NCBI RefSeq assembly: GCF_014297335.1
Contig: NZ_JACOQH010000003.1
Location: 62,001 to 126,000, forward strand
Source of the DNA: Roseburia_D yibonii
GTDB taxonomy: Bacteria; Bacillota; Clostridia; Lachnospirales; Lachnospiraceae
DNA length: 64,000 nt
Direction: 5' to 3'
Part shown: positions 1 to 9,255 of the stretch, one piece after another
Position numbering within the stretch: position 1 is the first letter of the stretch
How the letters are laid out: the number at the start of each line of letters is the position of its first letter
Made by a program: the position numbers and the translations under genes
Notes under the pieces: generated by a model
The model's database searches: none
What the model was told of the DNA's origin: nothing
Seen by the model: only the letters and a program-made list of their open reading frames with translations

Positions 1-85
1 GATACGTTCCGCATCCCGCTCTGATCAGCGGTCGTCAAATGGCCGCTCGTGCAAGCACGGCGCCCATTTTCCTCGTCGCCATTAC
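1..85 (-). repeat. Structured intergenic element, copy 1 (cut by window edge)
   Basis: This segment matches 44213-44299: 30 of 32 bases agree over 10-41, and the 12 bases from 65 are identical. It holds a 33-nt hairpin (37-69) with a 10-position outer stem, one mismatch and inner stem CGTG-CAAG-CACG, plus a second stem CCGCT/AGCGG (16-31). Differences from copy 2 are compensatory or wobble-compatible on the minus strand. It lies immediately past the HU terminator. Function is unknown; it may be a structured RNA or a small dispersed repeat. The left end is outside the window. Confidence 0.6.
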
Positions 86-133
86 AAAAAAACAGAGGTT
101 ATAACGAAAAATCCGATTTTCGTTACACCTCTG
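86..133 (-). terminator. Intrinsic terminator of the HU gene
   Basis: The inverted repeat between 93 and 133 (arms start CAGAGGT and end ACCTCTG) is followed on the minus strand by seven T residues (A-run 86-92). It lies 17 bases past the HU stop codon. Confidence 0.85.
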
Positions 134-149
134 TCAAACATAAACCTAA

Positions 150-425
150 TTATGCGTTGATCATATCTTTTAAAGCTTTACCTGCTTTGAATTTCGGTGC
201 TTTGGAAGCTGGAATTGTCATTTCCTTACCTGTCTGCGGATTTCTGCCTGTTCTTTCAGCTCTCTCAGATACTTCAAATGTTCCGAAGCCTACTAACTGG
301 ATCTTTTCACCCTTCTTTAATTCTTCAGCCACTACATCTGTGAAAGCCTTTAATGCTGTTTCTGCATCTTTTTTAGATAAGTTCGCTTTGTCAGCCATAG
401 CTGAAACCAATTCTGCCTTGTTCAT
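150..425 (-). CDS. hup: DNA-binding protein HU
   Basis: A 91-residue protein of the HU/IHF family, the small dimeric histone-like protein that bends DNA and compacts the nucleoid. The start MNKAELV, the central VGFGTFEV segment and the arm motif RTGRNPQTGKEM (about residues 59-70) are the classic HU signature, and the length is normal. A good SD (GGAGGAA) precedes the ATG. It is monocistronic, with its own near-consensus promoter and terminator. Identification is secure; the genome may hold further HU paralogues. Confidence 0.97.
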   Translation of the reverse strand: MNKAELVSAMADKANLSKKDAETALKAFTDVVAEELKKGEKIQLVGFGTFEVSERAERTGRNPQTGKEMTIPASKAPKFKAGKALKDMINA

Positions 426-493
426 GTTAAAATTCCTCCTCTGGACTTTTCAATAATATATGAGGCGTTTTATCTATTTTACCTACGAATATA

Positions 494-522
494 TTTATAC
501 TTGTTTTTCCTAGGTTTGTCAA
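494..522 (-). promoter_or_regulatory. Sigma-A-type promoter of HU
   Basis: Read on the minus strand, TTGACA (517-522), a 17-base spacer and TATAAA (494-499) form a near-consensus housekeeping promoter about 70 bases upstream of the HU start. Confidence 0.85.
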
Positions 523-544
523 GGGATTTCGGCGTTTTTAGCCC

Positions 545-1867
545 CTATTCCCCGGTCAGCGTATCCATAATGCCGGATAATGTTTTCAAATAACTTTCCG
601 TTGCCGTATTCGTTGAATCACTTTCCGCTTCATCCGTGATCAGGGAATTTCCGAGATTCGTCTGCGTACTGCCCGAGTTCCCGCTCTGTGTGCTGCTCTG
701 ACTGCTGTCTGTGACACCAGTCTGGGTACTGTCTGTCGTGGTGCTCTCGCTGCTGTCACTCTGCGTGCTGTCGCCCGTTGTTCCCTGCACGGTATCCGTC
801 GATTCTGTGGACTCTTCCCCGGAACTTACCGCGTTTTCTGTCAGATCGATAATGATATTCGCCGTCTCGGAATTTACGACAAGCTGTCTCGACCATGCGG
901 AATATCCCGTTGCCGCAGCCTGAAGCGAATGTGTTCCATAGGTAACCGTAACCGGCATTGAAAGATCCACCGGCTGACCGTCTAAGAGCACCGTCGTATC
1001 CGGCACTGTCACGGTAAAGGAAAGCTCACAGGATTTCGGCCCCTCTCCCTTTATCATATCGAGATCCGCCGTCACCGTCTCATCCCGTGTTACTGTGATG
1101 TCCATGCTTCCGCCATATCCGTTTCCGGCTGCTGTCAGCCGGTAATCGCCCTCCGGCACTTCGATGGTCATCCCGCCTGTGATCTCATAATAATATTTCT
1201 GCGCGCCCGAGAGCATGATGTATCCGCCCTCAAAGACATCCGTCCCATACAGTTCGATCTCGCCATGTCCGGTCGTCACCGTGACTGACAGGATCCGCCG
1301 GCCGATCCCCCAGACGCGGAGTTCATCCCCGTCTCCAATATCATTTACCAGGATTGTTCCGTCATCCGAGAAAAAGTTGGTGTCTTCATCGATCGCGTAA
1401 TTCGATGTCCCGATCGTAAATACGTTCCGCTCCTCATCGATGCGGTATTTCTTCACCTGGCCGCGTTCCCACGCCTGATCGCTCACCGTGACCTCCGTCA
1501 ATATGCCGTCGTCCGTTGCGCGGAATGTGACCACGCTTCCGAGTTCCAGCCGCGCCAACGACATGATACTGCCATATTTATTGTAAAAACAGGTCCCGCT
1601 GTTGTAACTGCGCTCTAACAGCTTTCCGTTTTCCACTTTCTGCAGTGTCAGCATCTCCGACTGTGTATCAATATTGACGACCACATGAAGCCCCGCCACG
1701 GATGTACTCTGCTCCGACGGCTCCTCCGTGCTCTGCTCCTGTTTCGCCGCACTGTTATATGTATTCTTTCCTGTCGTAAATTTCGGCTGTTGTTCCGCTC
1801 CGGCACATCCTGCCACCAAAAGCAAAACTGCCAGTAACGGTATCCATATCCTCCCTCGTATCTTCAT
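545..1867 (-). CDS. PEGA-domain lipoprotein
   Basis: A 440-residue predicted lipoprotein: an N-terminal hydrophobic stretch ends in the lipobox LLVAGC (Cys21). Two PEGA-like modules follow, one around residues 220-270 (IEVPEGDYRLTAAGNGYGG) and one around 285-345 (TVLLDGQPVDLSMPVTVTYG), the kind of beta-rich surface domain seen in Firmicute envelope proteins. The last 100 residues are a low-complexity Ser/Thr/Gln-rich tail, probably a spacer. It is exported and membrane-anchored. No enzyme motif is visible and the role is unknown. It lies downstream of a CotS-like gene in the same direction, so a link to spore or envelope structure is possible but unproven. Confidence 0.75.
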   Translation of the reverse strand: MKIRGRIWIPLLAVLLLVAGCAGAEQQPKFTTGKNTYNSAAKQEQSTEEPSEQSTSVAGLHVVVNIDTQSEMLTLQKVENGKLLERSYNSGTCFYNKYGSIMSLARLELGSVVTFRATDDGILTEVTVSDQAWERGQVKKYRIDEERNVFTIGTSNYAIDEDTNFFSDDGTILVNDIGDGDELRVWGIGRRILSVTVTTGHGEIELYGTDVFEGGYIMLSGAQKYYYEITGGMTIEVPEGDYRLTAAGNGYGGSMDITVTRDETVTADLDMIKGEGPKSCELSFTVTVPDTTVLLDGQPVDLSMPVTVTYGTHSLQAAATGYSAWSRQLVVNSETANIIIDLTENAVSSGEESTESTDTVQGTTGDSTQSDSSESTTTDSTQTGVTDSSQSSTQSGNSGSTQTNLGNSLITDEAESDSTNTATESYLKTLSGIMDTLTGE

Positions 1868-1926
1868 GCCTTCACCTCATCCTAATCTGCCGTTTCCATT
1901 TTCCCATTTTTGCTCATTATACAATA

Positions 1927-2937
1927 CTATCGCACAAAATGAAACAGCATTTCAAGGAACTGCTGCCGTTCTTTTTCCTGCCCTGTCACTTTGTCTAACT
2001 TTTCTATGTCTCTGCCGGATACCCAGGACTTTCTGGAATTGTAGTAATGATTCGCCACTTTCCAGAATTTTTCCGGGTAGGCGAGCCTGAAACAGATCTG
2101 CTCACATTCCATGGCGGACAGCTTTTTCTTTTTGTCATACGCGCGGATCATATCCATGCCAAGCCCGGTATTCCAGTTATGTTTTTCTAAGATCTTTCGC
2201 ATAAAATGCGCCAGGTCGCTCACCTGAACATCGACATGAAGCTGCTCGAGATTGATGATCCAGATCCCTTCTTTGCGGAACAGGATGTTGTGCTGATTGT
2301 AATCGCCATGGCACAGTCCGTACATCTGCTGCCATTCGCTCTCTTCCCGGTGCGCCGCCTGCTCCTTTAAGCGTTCCTCCACCTCTTCCGCCTGCGTGAG
2401 GTAGCCGCTGTAATGTTCCATAAATTTTGTCTCAAACAGATTTTTCTTCTTTTTTGCACGGATATAATTGCGCACCTTCTTTAGCTCACGCGTATGTCTC
2501 TCATACTCTCCGATCAGGATCTGCTCCGACACAAAGAAGCCTTCCGGTATCTGCCCGTCATACTGCGCAAGGCACTGGTGCATTCTTGCTAGCTGCGCAA
2601 CCGCCTCCAGAATGTCATCCCTGCTTTTGGTATCGCACTCCCTGCCACTGTACCAGTCTTTTAAAAGGTAAAAGCCTTCCTCCGCGCTTCCGGAAAGAAA
2701 CGCCCCCTCGGTCGTTGTTATGATCCCGTCCGTTTTTATGCCTGCTTTATTTAAATATTCCGCAACATCATGCAGAATCTCCGCCCTGACAGCAGAACCT
2801 TTATATTCCTTTAATATTTTTTCTCCGCACTCTGTGATGCAGATAATCGCCCCACGTCCTTTCGCCGTCTCCGTTACGGTAAGCGGATACTGTTCCATCA
2901 ACTGCTCTGCCTGATTATACAAAAAGAACCCCTCCAT
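1927..2937 (-). CDS. CotS-like spore coat kinase-fold protein
   Basis: A 336-residue protein resembling the CotS/YutH family, spore coat proteins with an aminoglycoside-phosphotransferase-like kinase fold. The catalytic-loop motif LCHGDYNQHNILF (about residues 208-220) is clear, followed by INLEQLHVD, in which the metal-binding Asp expected in 'IDF/WE' is replaced by Asn-Leu-Glu, so activity may be altered. The N-terminal region (residues 20-100) fits the ATP-binding lobe. CotS proteins bind the coat late in sporulation. It is a single gene upstream of the PEGA lipoprotein. The family call is fairly sure; substrate and activity are unknown. Confidence 0.78.
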   Translation of the reverse strand: MEGFFLYNQAEQLMEQYPLTVTETAKGRGAIICITECGEKILKEYKGSAVRAEILHDVAEYLNKAGIKTDGIITTTEGAFLSGSAEEGFYLLKDWYSGRECDTKSRDDILEAVAQLARMHQCLAQYDGQIPEGFFVSEQILIGEYERHTRELKKVRNYIRAKKKKNLFETKFMEHYSGYLTQAEEVEERLKEQAAHREESEWQQMYGLCHGDYNQHNILFRKEGIWIINLEQLHVDVQVSDLAHFMRKILEKHNWNTGLGMDMIRAYDKKKKLSAMECEQICFRLAYPEKFWKVANHYYNSRKSWVSGRDIEKLDKVTGQEKERQQFLEMLFHFVR

Positions 2938-2998
2938 ATGTTCATCCTGTCCCTTTTTTCATGCTTTCATGGAAAGGGTGGATTTGTTATTCTTTCTA

Positions 2999-4333
2999 TC
3001 ATATGAACAGGTTCTTTAAAGTATAACTCATTAAATATTCTTTTGTATTTTTCTGCGGATCCTCTAACACCAGCGCGAGCAGGGCATTTAAGATCTCCCC
3101 AATCTGTTTCCCCGGTTTGATCCCGGCACCGATCAGGTCTTTTCCGCTGACCGCAAGTTCTTTTAACGTCAGGCAGTCGCCTCTTCTTCTGATCTCCTCA
3201 TACATGCGCTCATAGGCATCCACATACGCCAGCTTCTCTTTCTGTCCCGCTTTGCTCTTTGCAAGGATATCGGCACGTTTTACCAAAAACAGCGCCGGAT
3301 ACTGCTCGATGCCCGCGCGGTGGACCGCCTTTCGCACAGACGCTTCATCTAACGGCGGATTATCATCATGCCAGGTGATCAGGCGGCACACCCTGTCCAT
3401 CGTATCACAGTCGAACTTTAATCTGCGGAAAATGGCATGCGCCATCTGCGCTCCCTTTGCCGGATGTCCGTGGTAATGGTAAATGCCTTTTTCGTCTACC
3501 GTGCGGCACACCGGTTTCGCAACATCATGAAACAGCATCGTAAGGCGCAGCACCTTATCCGGTCTGATCGCGCACATCGCATGGATCGTGTGCTCACCTA
3601 CCGTATAACAGTGATGTGGATTTCTCTGTTCTTCTTCCATCATCGCGTCAAATTCCGGCAGGATCACCTTGGAGATCCCGGTCTCATATACCGTGCGCAT
3701 CTCCTCGGGATGCGCGGAAACCAGAAGTTTGACGAGCTCGGTCTGTATGCGTTCCGCGCTGATCCGCGAAAGATTCGGCGCAAGCGAGATGATCGCCCCT
3801 CTTGTCTTTTCTTCGATTGAAAATCCAAGCTGTGCGGCAAAGCGCACCGCGCGAAGCATCCTTAATGCATCCTCACCGAAGCGATCCATCGGATCGCCCA
3901 CGCAGCGGATCACTCCTTTTTTCAGATCCGCGATGCCGTCAAACACGTCGATCAGCCCCTCGGCGTCATTGTATGCCATCGCATTGATCGTAAAATCACG
4001 CCTTTTTAAATCTTCAAGCAGGTTTGCCGTATAAACAACATTCTTGGGATGTCTTGCGTCCTCATACTCCCCATCGATCCGGTAAGTCGTGACCTCGAAT
4101 CCCTCTTTGCCAAGCATGACCGTCACCGTTCCGTGCAGGATCCCGGTGTCGATCGTCCGTCCAAACAGAGCCTTCACTTCTGCCGGCTTTGCCGATGTCG
4201 TGATATCCCAGTCCCCGGGTGTCCGCCCGAGCAGGGTATCACGCACACAGCCGCCGACCGCATAGGCTTCATACCCGGCTTCGGTCAGACAATTTATGAT
4301 CTTGCTTACTTTTTCCGGCAACTGGATCCGCAT
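2999..4333 (-). CDS. cca: CCA tRNA nucleotidyltransferase
   Basis: A 444-residue class II nucleotidyltransferase that adds or repairs the 3' CCA of tRNAs. The head domain shows GGCVRDTLLGRTPGDWDITTSAKP (residues 27-50) with the catalytic DxD. The RNA-binding neck (about 140-225) follows, then an HD domain with HCYTVGEHT and LFHDVAKP (residues 240-275), which can give phosphohydrolase activity. Length and order are normal for clostridial Cca. It ends a run with the GGDEF gene upstream (9-base gap), so the two are probably cotranscribed. Notably, the tRNA-like gene at 18966 lacks an encoded CCA and would need this enzyme. Confidence 0.93.
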   Translation of the reverse strand: MRIQLPEKVSKIINCLTEAGYEAYAVGGCVRDTLLGRTPGDWDITTSAKPAEVKALFGRTIDTGILHGTVTVMLGKEGFEVTTYRIDGEYEDARHPKNVVYTANLLEDLKRRDFTINAMAYNDAEGLIDVFDGIADLKKGVIRCVGDPMDRFGEDALRMLRAVRFAAQLGFSIEEKTRGAIISLAPNLSRISAERIQTELVKLLVSAHPEEMRTVYETGISKVILPEFDAMMEEEQRNPHHCYTVGEHTIHAMCAIRPDKVLRLTMLFHDVAKPVCRTVDEKGIYHYHGHPAKGAQMAHAIFRRLKFDCDTMDRVCRLITWHDDNPPLDEASVRKAVHRAGIEQYPALFLVKRADILAKSKAGQKEKLAYVDAYERMYEEIRRRGDCLTLKELAVSGKDLIGAGIKPGKQIGEILNALLALVLEDPQKNTKEYLMSYTLKNLFI

Positions 4334-4342
4334 GCCTTCCTC

Positions 4343-7300
4343 CTACATGAATATATACCGTCCTTTGGACGTTGTCTTGATCTGATAGAGCAGATCGTCC
4401 GCCTGTTTGATCAGCCGGTTGATGTCTTCCTCATTCCGCACCTCGTCCGAGCCCGCGATACCGATCGAACAGGAAATCTTTTTATCCGGCGGCAGTGTGA
4501 TCGTTCTGCCGAGATCCCGCTCGATCTCCTTTTTAAAACCGTCACGCTCCGCGATCCGCTCATAGATCTGTTTTGCTTTTTTCTCTAAGGTCTGCTTCCG
4601 GTTATTCTTTATGAATACGATAAATTCATCCCCTCCGTAACGTGAGACAAATCCCTCTCTTCCACAGACTTCACGGAAGATCCCGGCCATCTCCTTTAAG
4701 ATCAGATCGCCGGCATCATGTCCGAAAGTATCATTATACCCCTTAAAGTTATCCAAATCAATAAACATAAGCGCAAAACTTTTTTTCTGATCTTTCTCCG
4801 CGATCTCTTTCATGATCTCCTCGATGCGCATATAAAAGCCCTTGCGGTTGTAAATGCCGGTCAGCTGATCCGTGATCGCCGACTGGTAAAGCTTCGTGTT
4901 CATCTCATAGACTTTCTCATACGCGTCCAGCCGGTTCAGGGAATACTGCACCTCTCGAAACAGCAGTTCATAAACGCGCAGATCATCTTCATCCAGCATA
5001 TAGCGGTTGACCGAGGAATGCCAGTTGTCCTTCATGAGGACGTAGGCGATCAGAATGCTCTCCGGTTTTCCGTTATTCATAAACGGAACCGCAACCATGG
5101 AACATACTTTATCTTCCCCGAATAACGATATGATATTCAGATGCGCGGAGTAGTTGCTGCTGATCTTTGAGACCGCAAATCCACGCGGATCTTCCTCAAA
5201 ACAGTCCGCCAGAAAGCGCTGGCATTCTGCCGTGATCTTAACCTCGGTATTGTTAAAGAGGATCTGCCCTTTTCCCTCCTGATAACGGATATAGAGCGCC
5301 TTATCCACGGAAAAATGGTAAAGGAACGTCTTCATAACGGTCTCCATCATCGTTTTCGCCGATACATCCGTCACATCGATCAGCTTCTGCCACACCGAAA
5401 TGAAATCCATCTGGCGTTTTTTCTGCTGATACGCGCGGTAAATGCCCTCCTGGCTGATCAGGTCATTGATCTTATGCATCGAAATCTCTGTGCCTTCATC
5501 CTGACTCAGGCCGACATGTTCCAGCACTTTTAAGCTTTCTTCGAGATCAAGGCGTTTTTCCGTCTCTTCATACTGTTTTAACAGCTCACGCTCATTGTCA
5601 CGCAGCTCCAGCCTTCCCACCGACTGGTAGAACTGGATCCGGCTCTCTCGGAACAGCCGGTAACAGAAGAACTGGTTTCCCTCCGCCTGCCGCAGATGGC
5701 GCTCCGCGATCTCGTAATCCTTCGCCGCTTCTGTCTCTTTTTCTTCCATTACATCCAGTAATGCCTGCGCGAAATAGTATAAAAACATGTCATCATCACA
5801 TTTCGCGTAATCATGGATGCTTCCGATCTCATCGGTATCCTCTTTTTCGAGAACATAATTCAAAAAATGTTTACAGCTTAACAGATACCGCTCGCAGTTG
5901 AAGCGGTTTCCAGTCAGCACGCTGCAAAGCGCAAGGATTCCGTACAGTTTTGAGATATTACAGACACGCAGACTGTTTAACTGCAACTTTTCGATCGTCT
6001 TCATGCAGAGCGTCAGGTACTCGATCGCCTGTCTGTAATCGCGCATCTGAATGCAGTTTAAGGACATATTGTAGAATACTTCCGCAATATCCTGCGGCCG
6101 ATTCAGATCATAAAAGATCTGAACTGCTTTCTTAAAGTACCGGACCGCCTCTTTCGTCTTTCCAAGAGCACCCAGGTTGTACCCGAGCCCGCTGTAGATA
6201 CGTCCCGCCTTTAAGGAATGTTTATTCTTCATGGACTCAAACGTCCGGACAGAGTAAAGGATCGAGATCTCATACATTCCGTTCGTGGACGCGAGCATAA
6301 TATTTTTCTGATACGCGCTGTATACAAGCTCCTCGTTTCCGATCTCCTTCGCGAGCGCTACACCCTTGCTGAAATAGAGCAGCTGCGCTTCGGACTTATA
6401 TGCCCGCGCCACGATCTCCGGCTTGTTGTCATACGCGTAGACATAAATATAGGCAAGATGATTCTTATAATTGTAGCGGATCAGCTTTTCGATCAGTTCG
6501 TCACTGATATCCACATTCTGCGCACAGAAAAAGATATTATACCAGCCGGACATCCTCGCCTGAACCTCTAAAAGTTCACTTAAAAACACCCATTTTTCAC
6601 TGCCGGCTTTTTCTGCGCATTTCTGACTTTTTTTTGCGTACTCAACCGCGTCAAACAGCCGTCCCTGGTACATGAAAACGTTACCGGTGAGGTAATAATA
6701 AAAGAGCATCCGAATATCCGAGGAAAATGTCGTCCTTAGATCTGTAAGCTCTTCACATATTTCAAGTGCCTTGGAAAGATCCATGGAGTACATTGCCGCC
6801 CAGCAATACTGTGCCCAAAGTTCAAAATGCAGATCATCATTTAAGGTCAGATTCTCAAATTTGATCTTGCGGTCTACGCTGTCAAGATAATAAAGTGCCT
6901 GGGAAAAATCCATCAGCTGCACCAGGTTGGTGATCTTCTTTAAGGATTCTTCTTTTTTGAAAATATCCGCCGAAAACTGTTTTTTGCGCACCGCGTCTGT
7001 CGTCCCGATATGGAAGACCTGACTCTCGTCTTTTAAGCGCTCCATCAGCCGGTCCCAGACGGGAAGCACATGCTCCGGGATGTGGATCAGATCGTTTACC
7101 CCAAGCACCACTCCGATGTTTTTTGCTTTTTCTTCTTCCAGAAGCCGGTCAAGCAGCGTGAGCGTCGTCCCCGCCGCCAGCTGGATCCGGTTTAAGATAA
7201 TAAGACACGGCTTTTTCTCTGAAAGCGAAAGGAGCATGCGCAGGATACCCTCTGTCATACATTCCTGCTCATACTCGATCTCTCCCAGGATCAGCCCCTC

Positions 7301-7642
7301 TTCACGCCGGCAGAATCCGCCCTTCCGATAAGAGCGGAGCATCTGCCTGTGAAGATAATAGATATCGTTTTCCTCTAAGAATTCATCAAAATTCTGTCCG
7401 CCCTGTTCTTCAAACATGGCGGAGATCAGGTCTAAAAACGGCTCATAGGGTCCTGACATCTCACTCGGATCAAACTCATAAGACCAGACGAACACGTCCT
7501 TCTGGTCTCTGACGCGCTGCGGTATCGTAAGATCCTCGATCGAAAAATCGTTACTATACCGCGCCAGTGTCATATTTCCCGCATGTCCGCCGATCCTTTC
7601 ATAGACCTGTTCAATGATTCCTTCGTAATACTTCTCTACCAT
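4343..7642 (-). CDS. Large TPR-containing GGDEF diguanylate cyclase
   Basis: A 1099-residue cytoplasmic protein. Residues 1-210 look like a degenerate P-loop module: KPCLIILNRIQ resembles a Walker B strand, but no Walker A is visible. About 230-640 is helical and TPR-like (SLKAGRIYSGLGYNLGALGKT, DIAEVFYNMSLNC). About 750-880 resembles a GAF sensor. The C-terminus (about 925-1099) is a GGDEF domain with the intact active-site motif RYGGDEF, which makes cyclic di-GMP. The RxxD inhibitory site normally just upstream is absent (REGF instead), so product inhibition is probably lost. No membrane segment or EAL domain is present. The architecture resembles MalT/AfsR-like regulators with an enzymatic output. 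Confidence 0.85.
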   Translation of the reverse strand: MVEKYYEGIIEQVYERIGGHAGNMTLARYSNDFSIEDLTIPQRVRDQKDVFVWSYEFDPSEMSGPYEPFLDLISAMFEEQGGQNFDEFLEENDIYYLHRQMLRSYRKGGFCRREEGLILGEIEYEQECMTEGILRMLLSLSEKKPCLIILNRIQLAAGTTLTLLDRLLEEEKAKNIGVVLGVNDLIHIPEHVLPVWDRLMERLKDESQVFHIGTTDAVRKKQFSADIFKKEESLKKITNLVQLMDFSQALYYLDSVDRKIKFENLTLNDDLHFELWAQYCWAAMYSMDLSKALEICEELTDLRTTFSSDIRMLFYYYLTGNVFMYQGRLFDAVEYAKKSQKCAEKAGSEKWVFLSELLEVQARMSGWYNIFFCAQNVDISDELIEKLIRYNYKNHLAYIYVYAYDNKPEIVARAYKSEAQLLYFSKGVALAKEIGNEELVYSAYQKNIMLASTNGMYEISILYSVRTFESMKNKHSLKAGRIYSGLGYNLGALGKTKEAVRYFKKAVQIFYDLNRPQDIAEVFYNMSLNCIQMRDYRQAIEYLTLCMKTIEKLQLNSLRVCNISKLYGILALCSVLTGNRFNCERYLLSCKHFLNYVLEKEDTDEIGSIHDYAKCDDDMFLYYFAQALLDVMEEKETEAAKDYEIAERHLRQAEGNQFFCYRLFRESRIQFYQSVGRLELRDNERELLKQYEETEKRLDLEESLKVLEHVGLSQDEGTEISMHKINDLISQEGIYRAYQQKKRQMDFISVWQKLIDVTDVSAKTMMETVMKTFLYHFSVDKALYIRYQEGKGQILFNNTEVKITAECQRFLADCFEEDPRGFAVSKISSNYSAHLNIISLFGEDKVCSMVAVPFMNNGKPESILIAYVLMKDNWHSSVNRYMLDEDDLRVYELLFREVQYSLNRLDAYEKVYEMNTKLYQSAITDQLTGIYNRKGFYMRIEEIMKEIAEKDQKKSFALMFIDLDNFKGYNDTFGHDAGDLILKEMAGIFREVCGREGFVSRYGGDEFIVFIKNNRKQTLEKKAKQIYERIAERDGFKKEIERDLGRTITLPPDKKISCSIGIAGSDEVRNEEDINRLIKQADDLLYQIKTTSKGRYIFM

Positions 7643-7698
7643 GCGACCACCTCATATTCCCTGTCTCCTGTTTTTTGCGCCATGCACCGGCTTTTTCT

Positions 7699-9138
7699 TT
7701 AGTAAGCCTTTCCCCAATATACCAGCTTATGTGCCGGCTTTCCACAGCATACACACACATCTGAGATCTGTTCCTGATCTTCAAACGGCATACATCTGGA
7801 TGTTACTGCGAGCTCTTCTTTGATCTTGTCCTCGCACGCGCGGTCCTCACACCACATTCCACGGATAAATCCCGGCTTGTTCTCCGCGATATCCTTAAAT
7901 TCATCGTAATTGTGTGCATCCCAGATATGCGCGTCACGATGCTTCTTCGCGCGCTCATACATATCTTTCTGGATCGTCTCCAAGATCTCCGGTACTTTTA
8001 CTTCCAGTTCATCGAGCGCAACCTCGATCTTTTCTCTGGTATCTCTGCGGACAACCACGCACTTTCCTGCCTCGATATCCTTCGGTCCAAGTTCCACACG
8101 AACCGGGATACCGCGCATCTCCTGTTCGGAGAATTTCCATCCCGGGCTCTTATCCGAGTCATCCAGTTTCGCGCGGCATACCTTTCCAAGGCGTTCTCTT
8201 ACTTCTTCTGCCTTGTCAAGCACACCTTCCCTGTGCTGCTGGATCGGAATGACCATCGCCTGTACCGGCGCGATATGCGGCGGCAGTACCAGACCGTCAT
8301 TATCGCCGTGTACCATGATCAGCGCGCCGATCAGACGGGTCGTCATACCCCAGGAAGTCTGATGTACATATTTTAATGTATTGTCCTTATCGGTATACTG
8401 AATGCCAAATGCCTTTGCAAATCCGTCTCCGAAGTTGTGGCTGGTTCCGGACTGCAGTGCCTTTCCGTCATGCATCAGTGCCTCGATCGTATAGGTCGCC
8501 TCTGCTCCCGCGAATTTTTCTTTCTCGGTCTTCTGTCCACGGATCACCGGGATCGCCAGTACCTGCTCGCAGAAATCCGCATACAGATTGAGCATCTGGA
8601 TGGTTCTCTCCTTTGCTTCCTCTGCTGTCGCGTGCGCAGTGTGTCCTTCCTGCCATAAGAACTCTCTGGAACGCAGGAACGGACGGGTCTCTTTCTCCCA
8701 GCGCACAACCGAACACCACTGGTTGTATACCTTTGGCAGGTCACGATAGGAATGTACGATATTTTTATAGAAATCACAGAAAAGTGTCTCGGATGTCGGT
8801 CTGACACACAGACGCTCCGGCAGTTCGTTCAGTCCGCCCTGCGTCACCCATGCCACTTCCGGCGCAAATCCCTCCACATGATCTTTTTCTTTTTCGAGAA
8901 GGCTTTCCGGGATAAAGAGCGGCATGTATACATTTTCAACACCGGTCTCTTTAAATCTTCGGTCCAGTTCTTTCTGGATGTTTTCCCAGATGGCATATCC
9001 CGCCGGCTTGAAGATCATACAGCCTCTGACAGATGAGTAATCCATCAGTTCTGCCTTTTTCACAACGTCGGTATACCATTGCGCGAAATCCTCCTCCATG
9101 GAAGTGATCGCTTCTACGAGTTTCTTTTCTTTTGCCAT
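7699..9138 (-). CDS. proS: Prolyl-tRNA synthetase, archaeal/eukaryal type
   Basis: A 479-residue class II synthetase charging tRNA-Pro. The compact ProS3-type architecture has no editing insertion: N-terminal catalytic core (MLNLYADFCE, RPTSETLFCDFYKN, RWEKETRPFLRSREFLWQEGHTAH split across residues 110-190), an anticodon-binding domain (about 285-380) and a C-terminal Cys-rich zinc-like region (CVCCG) ending in the family's typical terminal Tyr. YbaK at 48059 may supply the missing trans-editing of mischarged Cys-tRNA-Pro or Ala-tRNA-Pro. The start has SD AAGGAG 10 bases upstream. Monocistronic or first gene of a run. Confidence 0.95.
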   Translation of the reverse strand: MAKEKKLVEAITSMEEDFAQWYTDVVKKAELMDYSSVRGCMIFKPAGYAIWENIQKELDRRFKETGVENVYMPLFIPESLLEKEKDHVEGFAPEVAWVTQGGLNELPERLCVRPTSETLFCDFYKNIVHSYRDLPKVYNQWCSVVRWEKETRPFLRSREFLWQEGHTAHATAEEAKERTIQMLNLYADFCEQVLAIPVIRGQKTEKEKFAGAEATYTIEALMHDGKALQSGTSHNFGDGFAKAFGIQYTDKDNTLKYVHQTSWGMTTRLIGALIMVHGDNDGLVLPPHIAPVQAMVIPIQQHREGVLDKAEEVRERLGKVCRAKLDDSDKSPGWKFSEQEMRGIPVRVELGPKDIEAGKCVVVRRDTREKIEVALDELEVKVPEILETIQKDMYERAKKHRDAHIWDAHNYDEFKDIAENKPGFIRGMWCEDRACEDKIKEELAVTSRCMPFEDQEQISDVCVCCGKPAHKLVYWGKAY

Positions 9139-9255
9139 TTCTTTTTATCTCCTTAATACTGTCGCAATTTATTTTATTCCTTGCGGATAAATAATCTCCC
9201 TTATATTTTCCACCAAAAACGCGCTTCCGTCAACTGTTAATTTTTGCTCCGTGCA

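Noticed and set aside
9139..9255. T-box leader for proS
   Set aside because: The 117-base gap is too short and carries no T-box motif or terminator/antiterminator pair.
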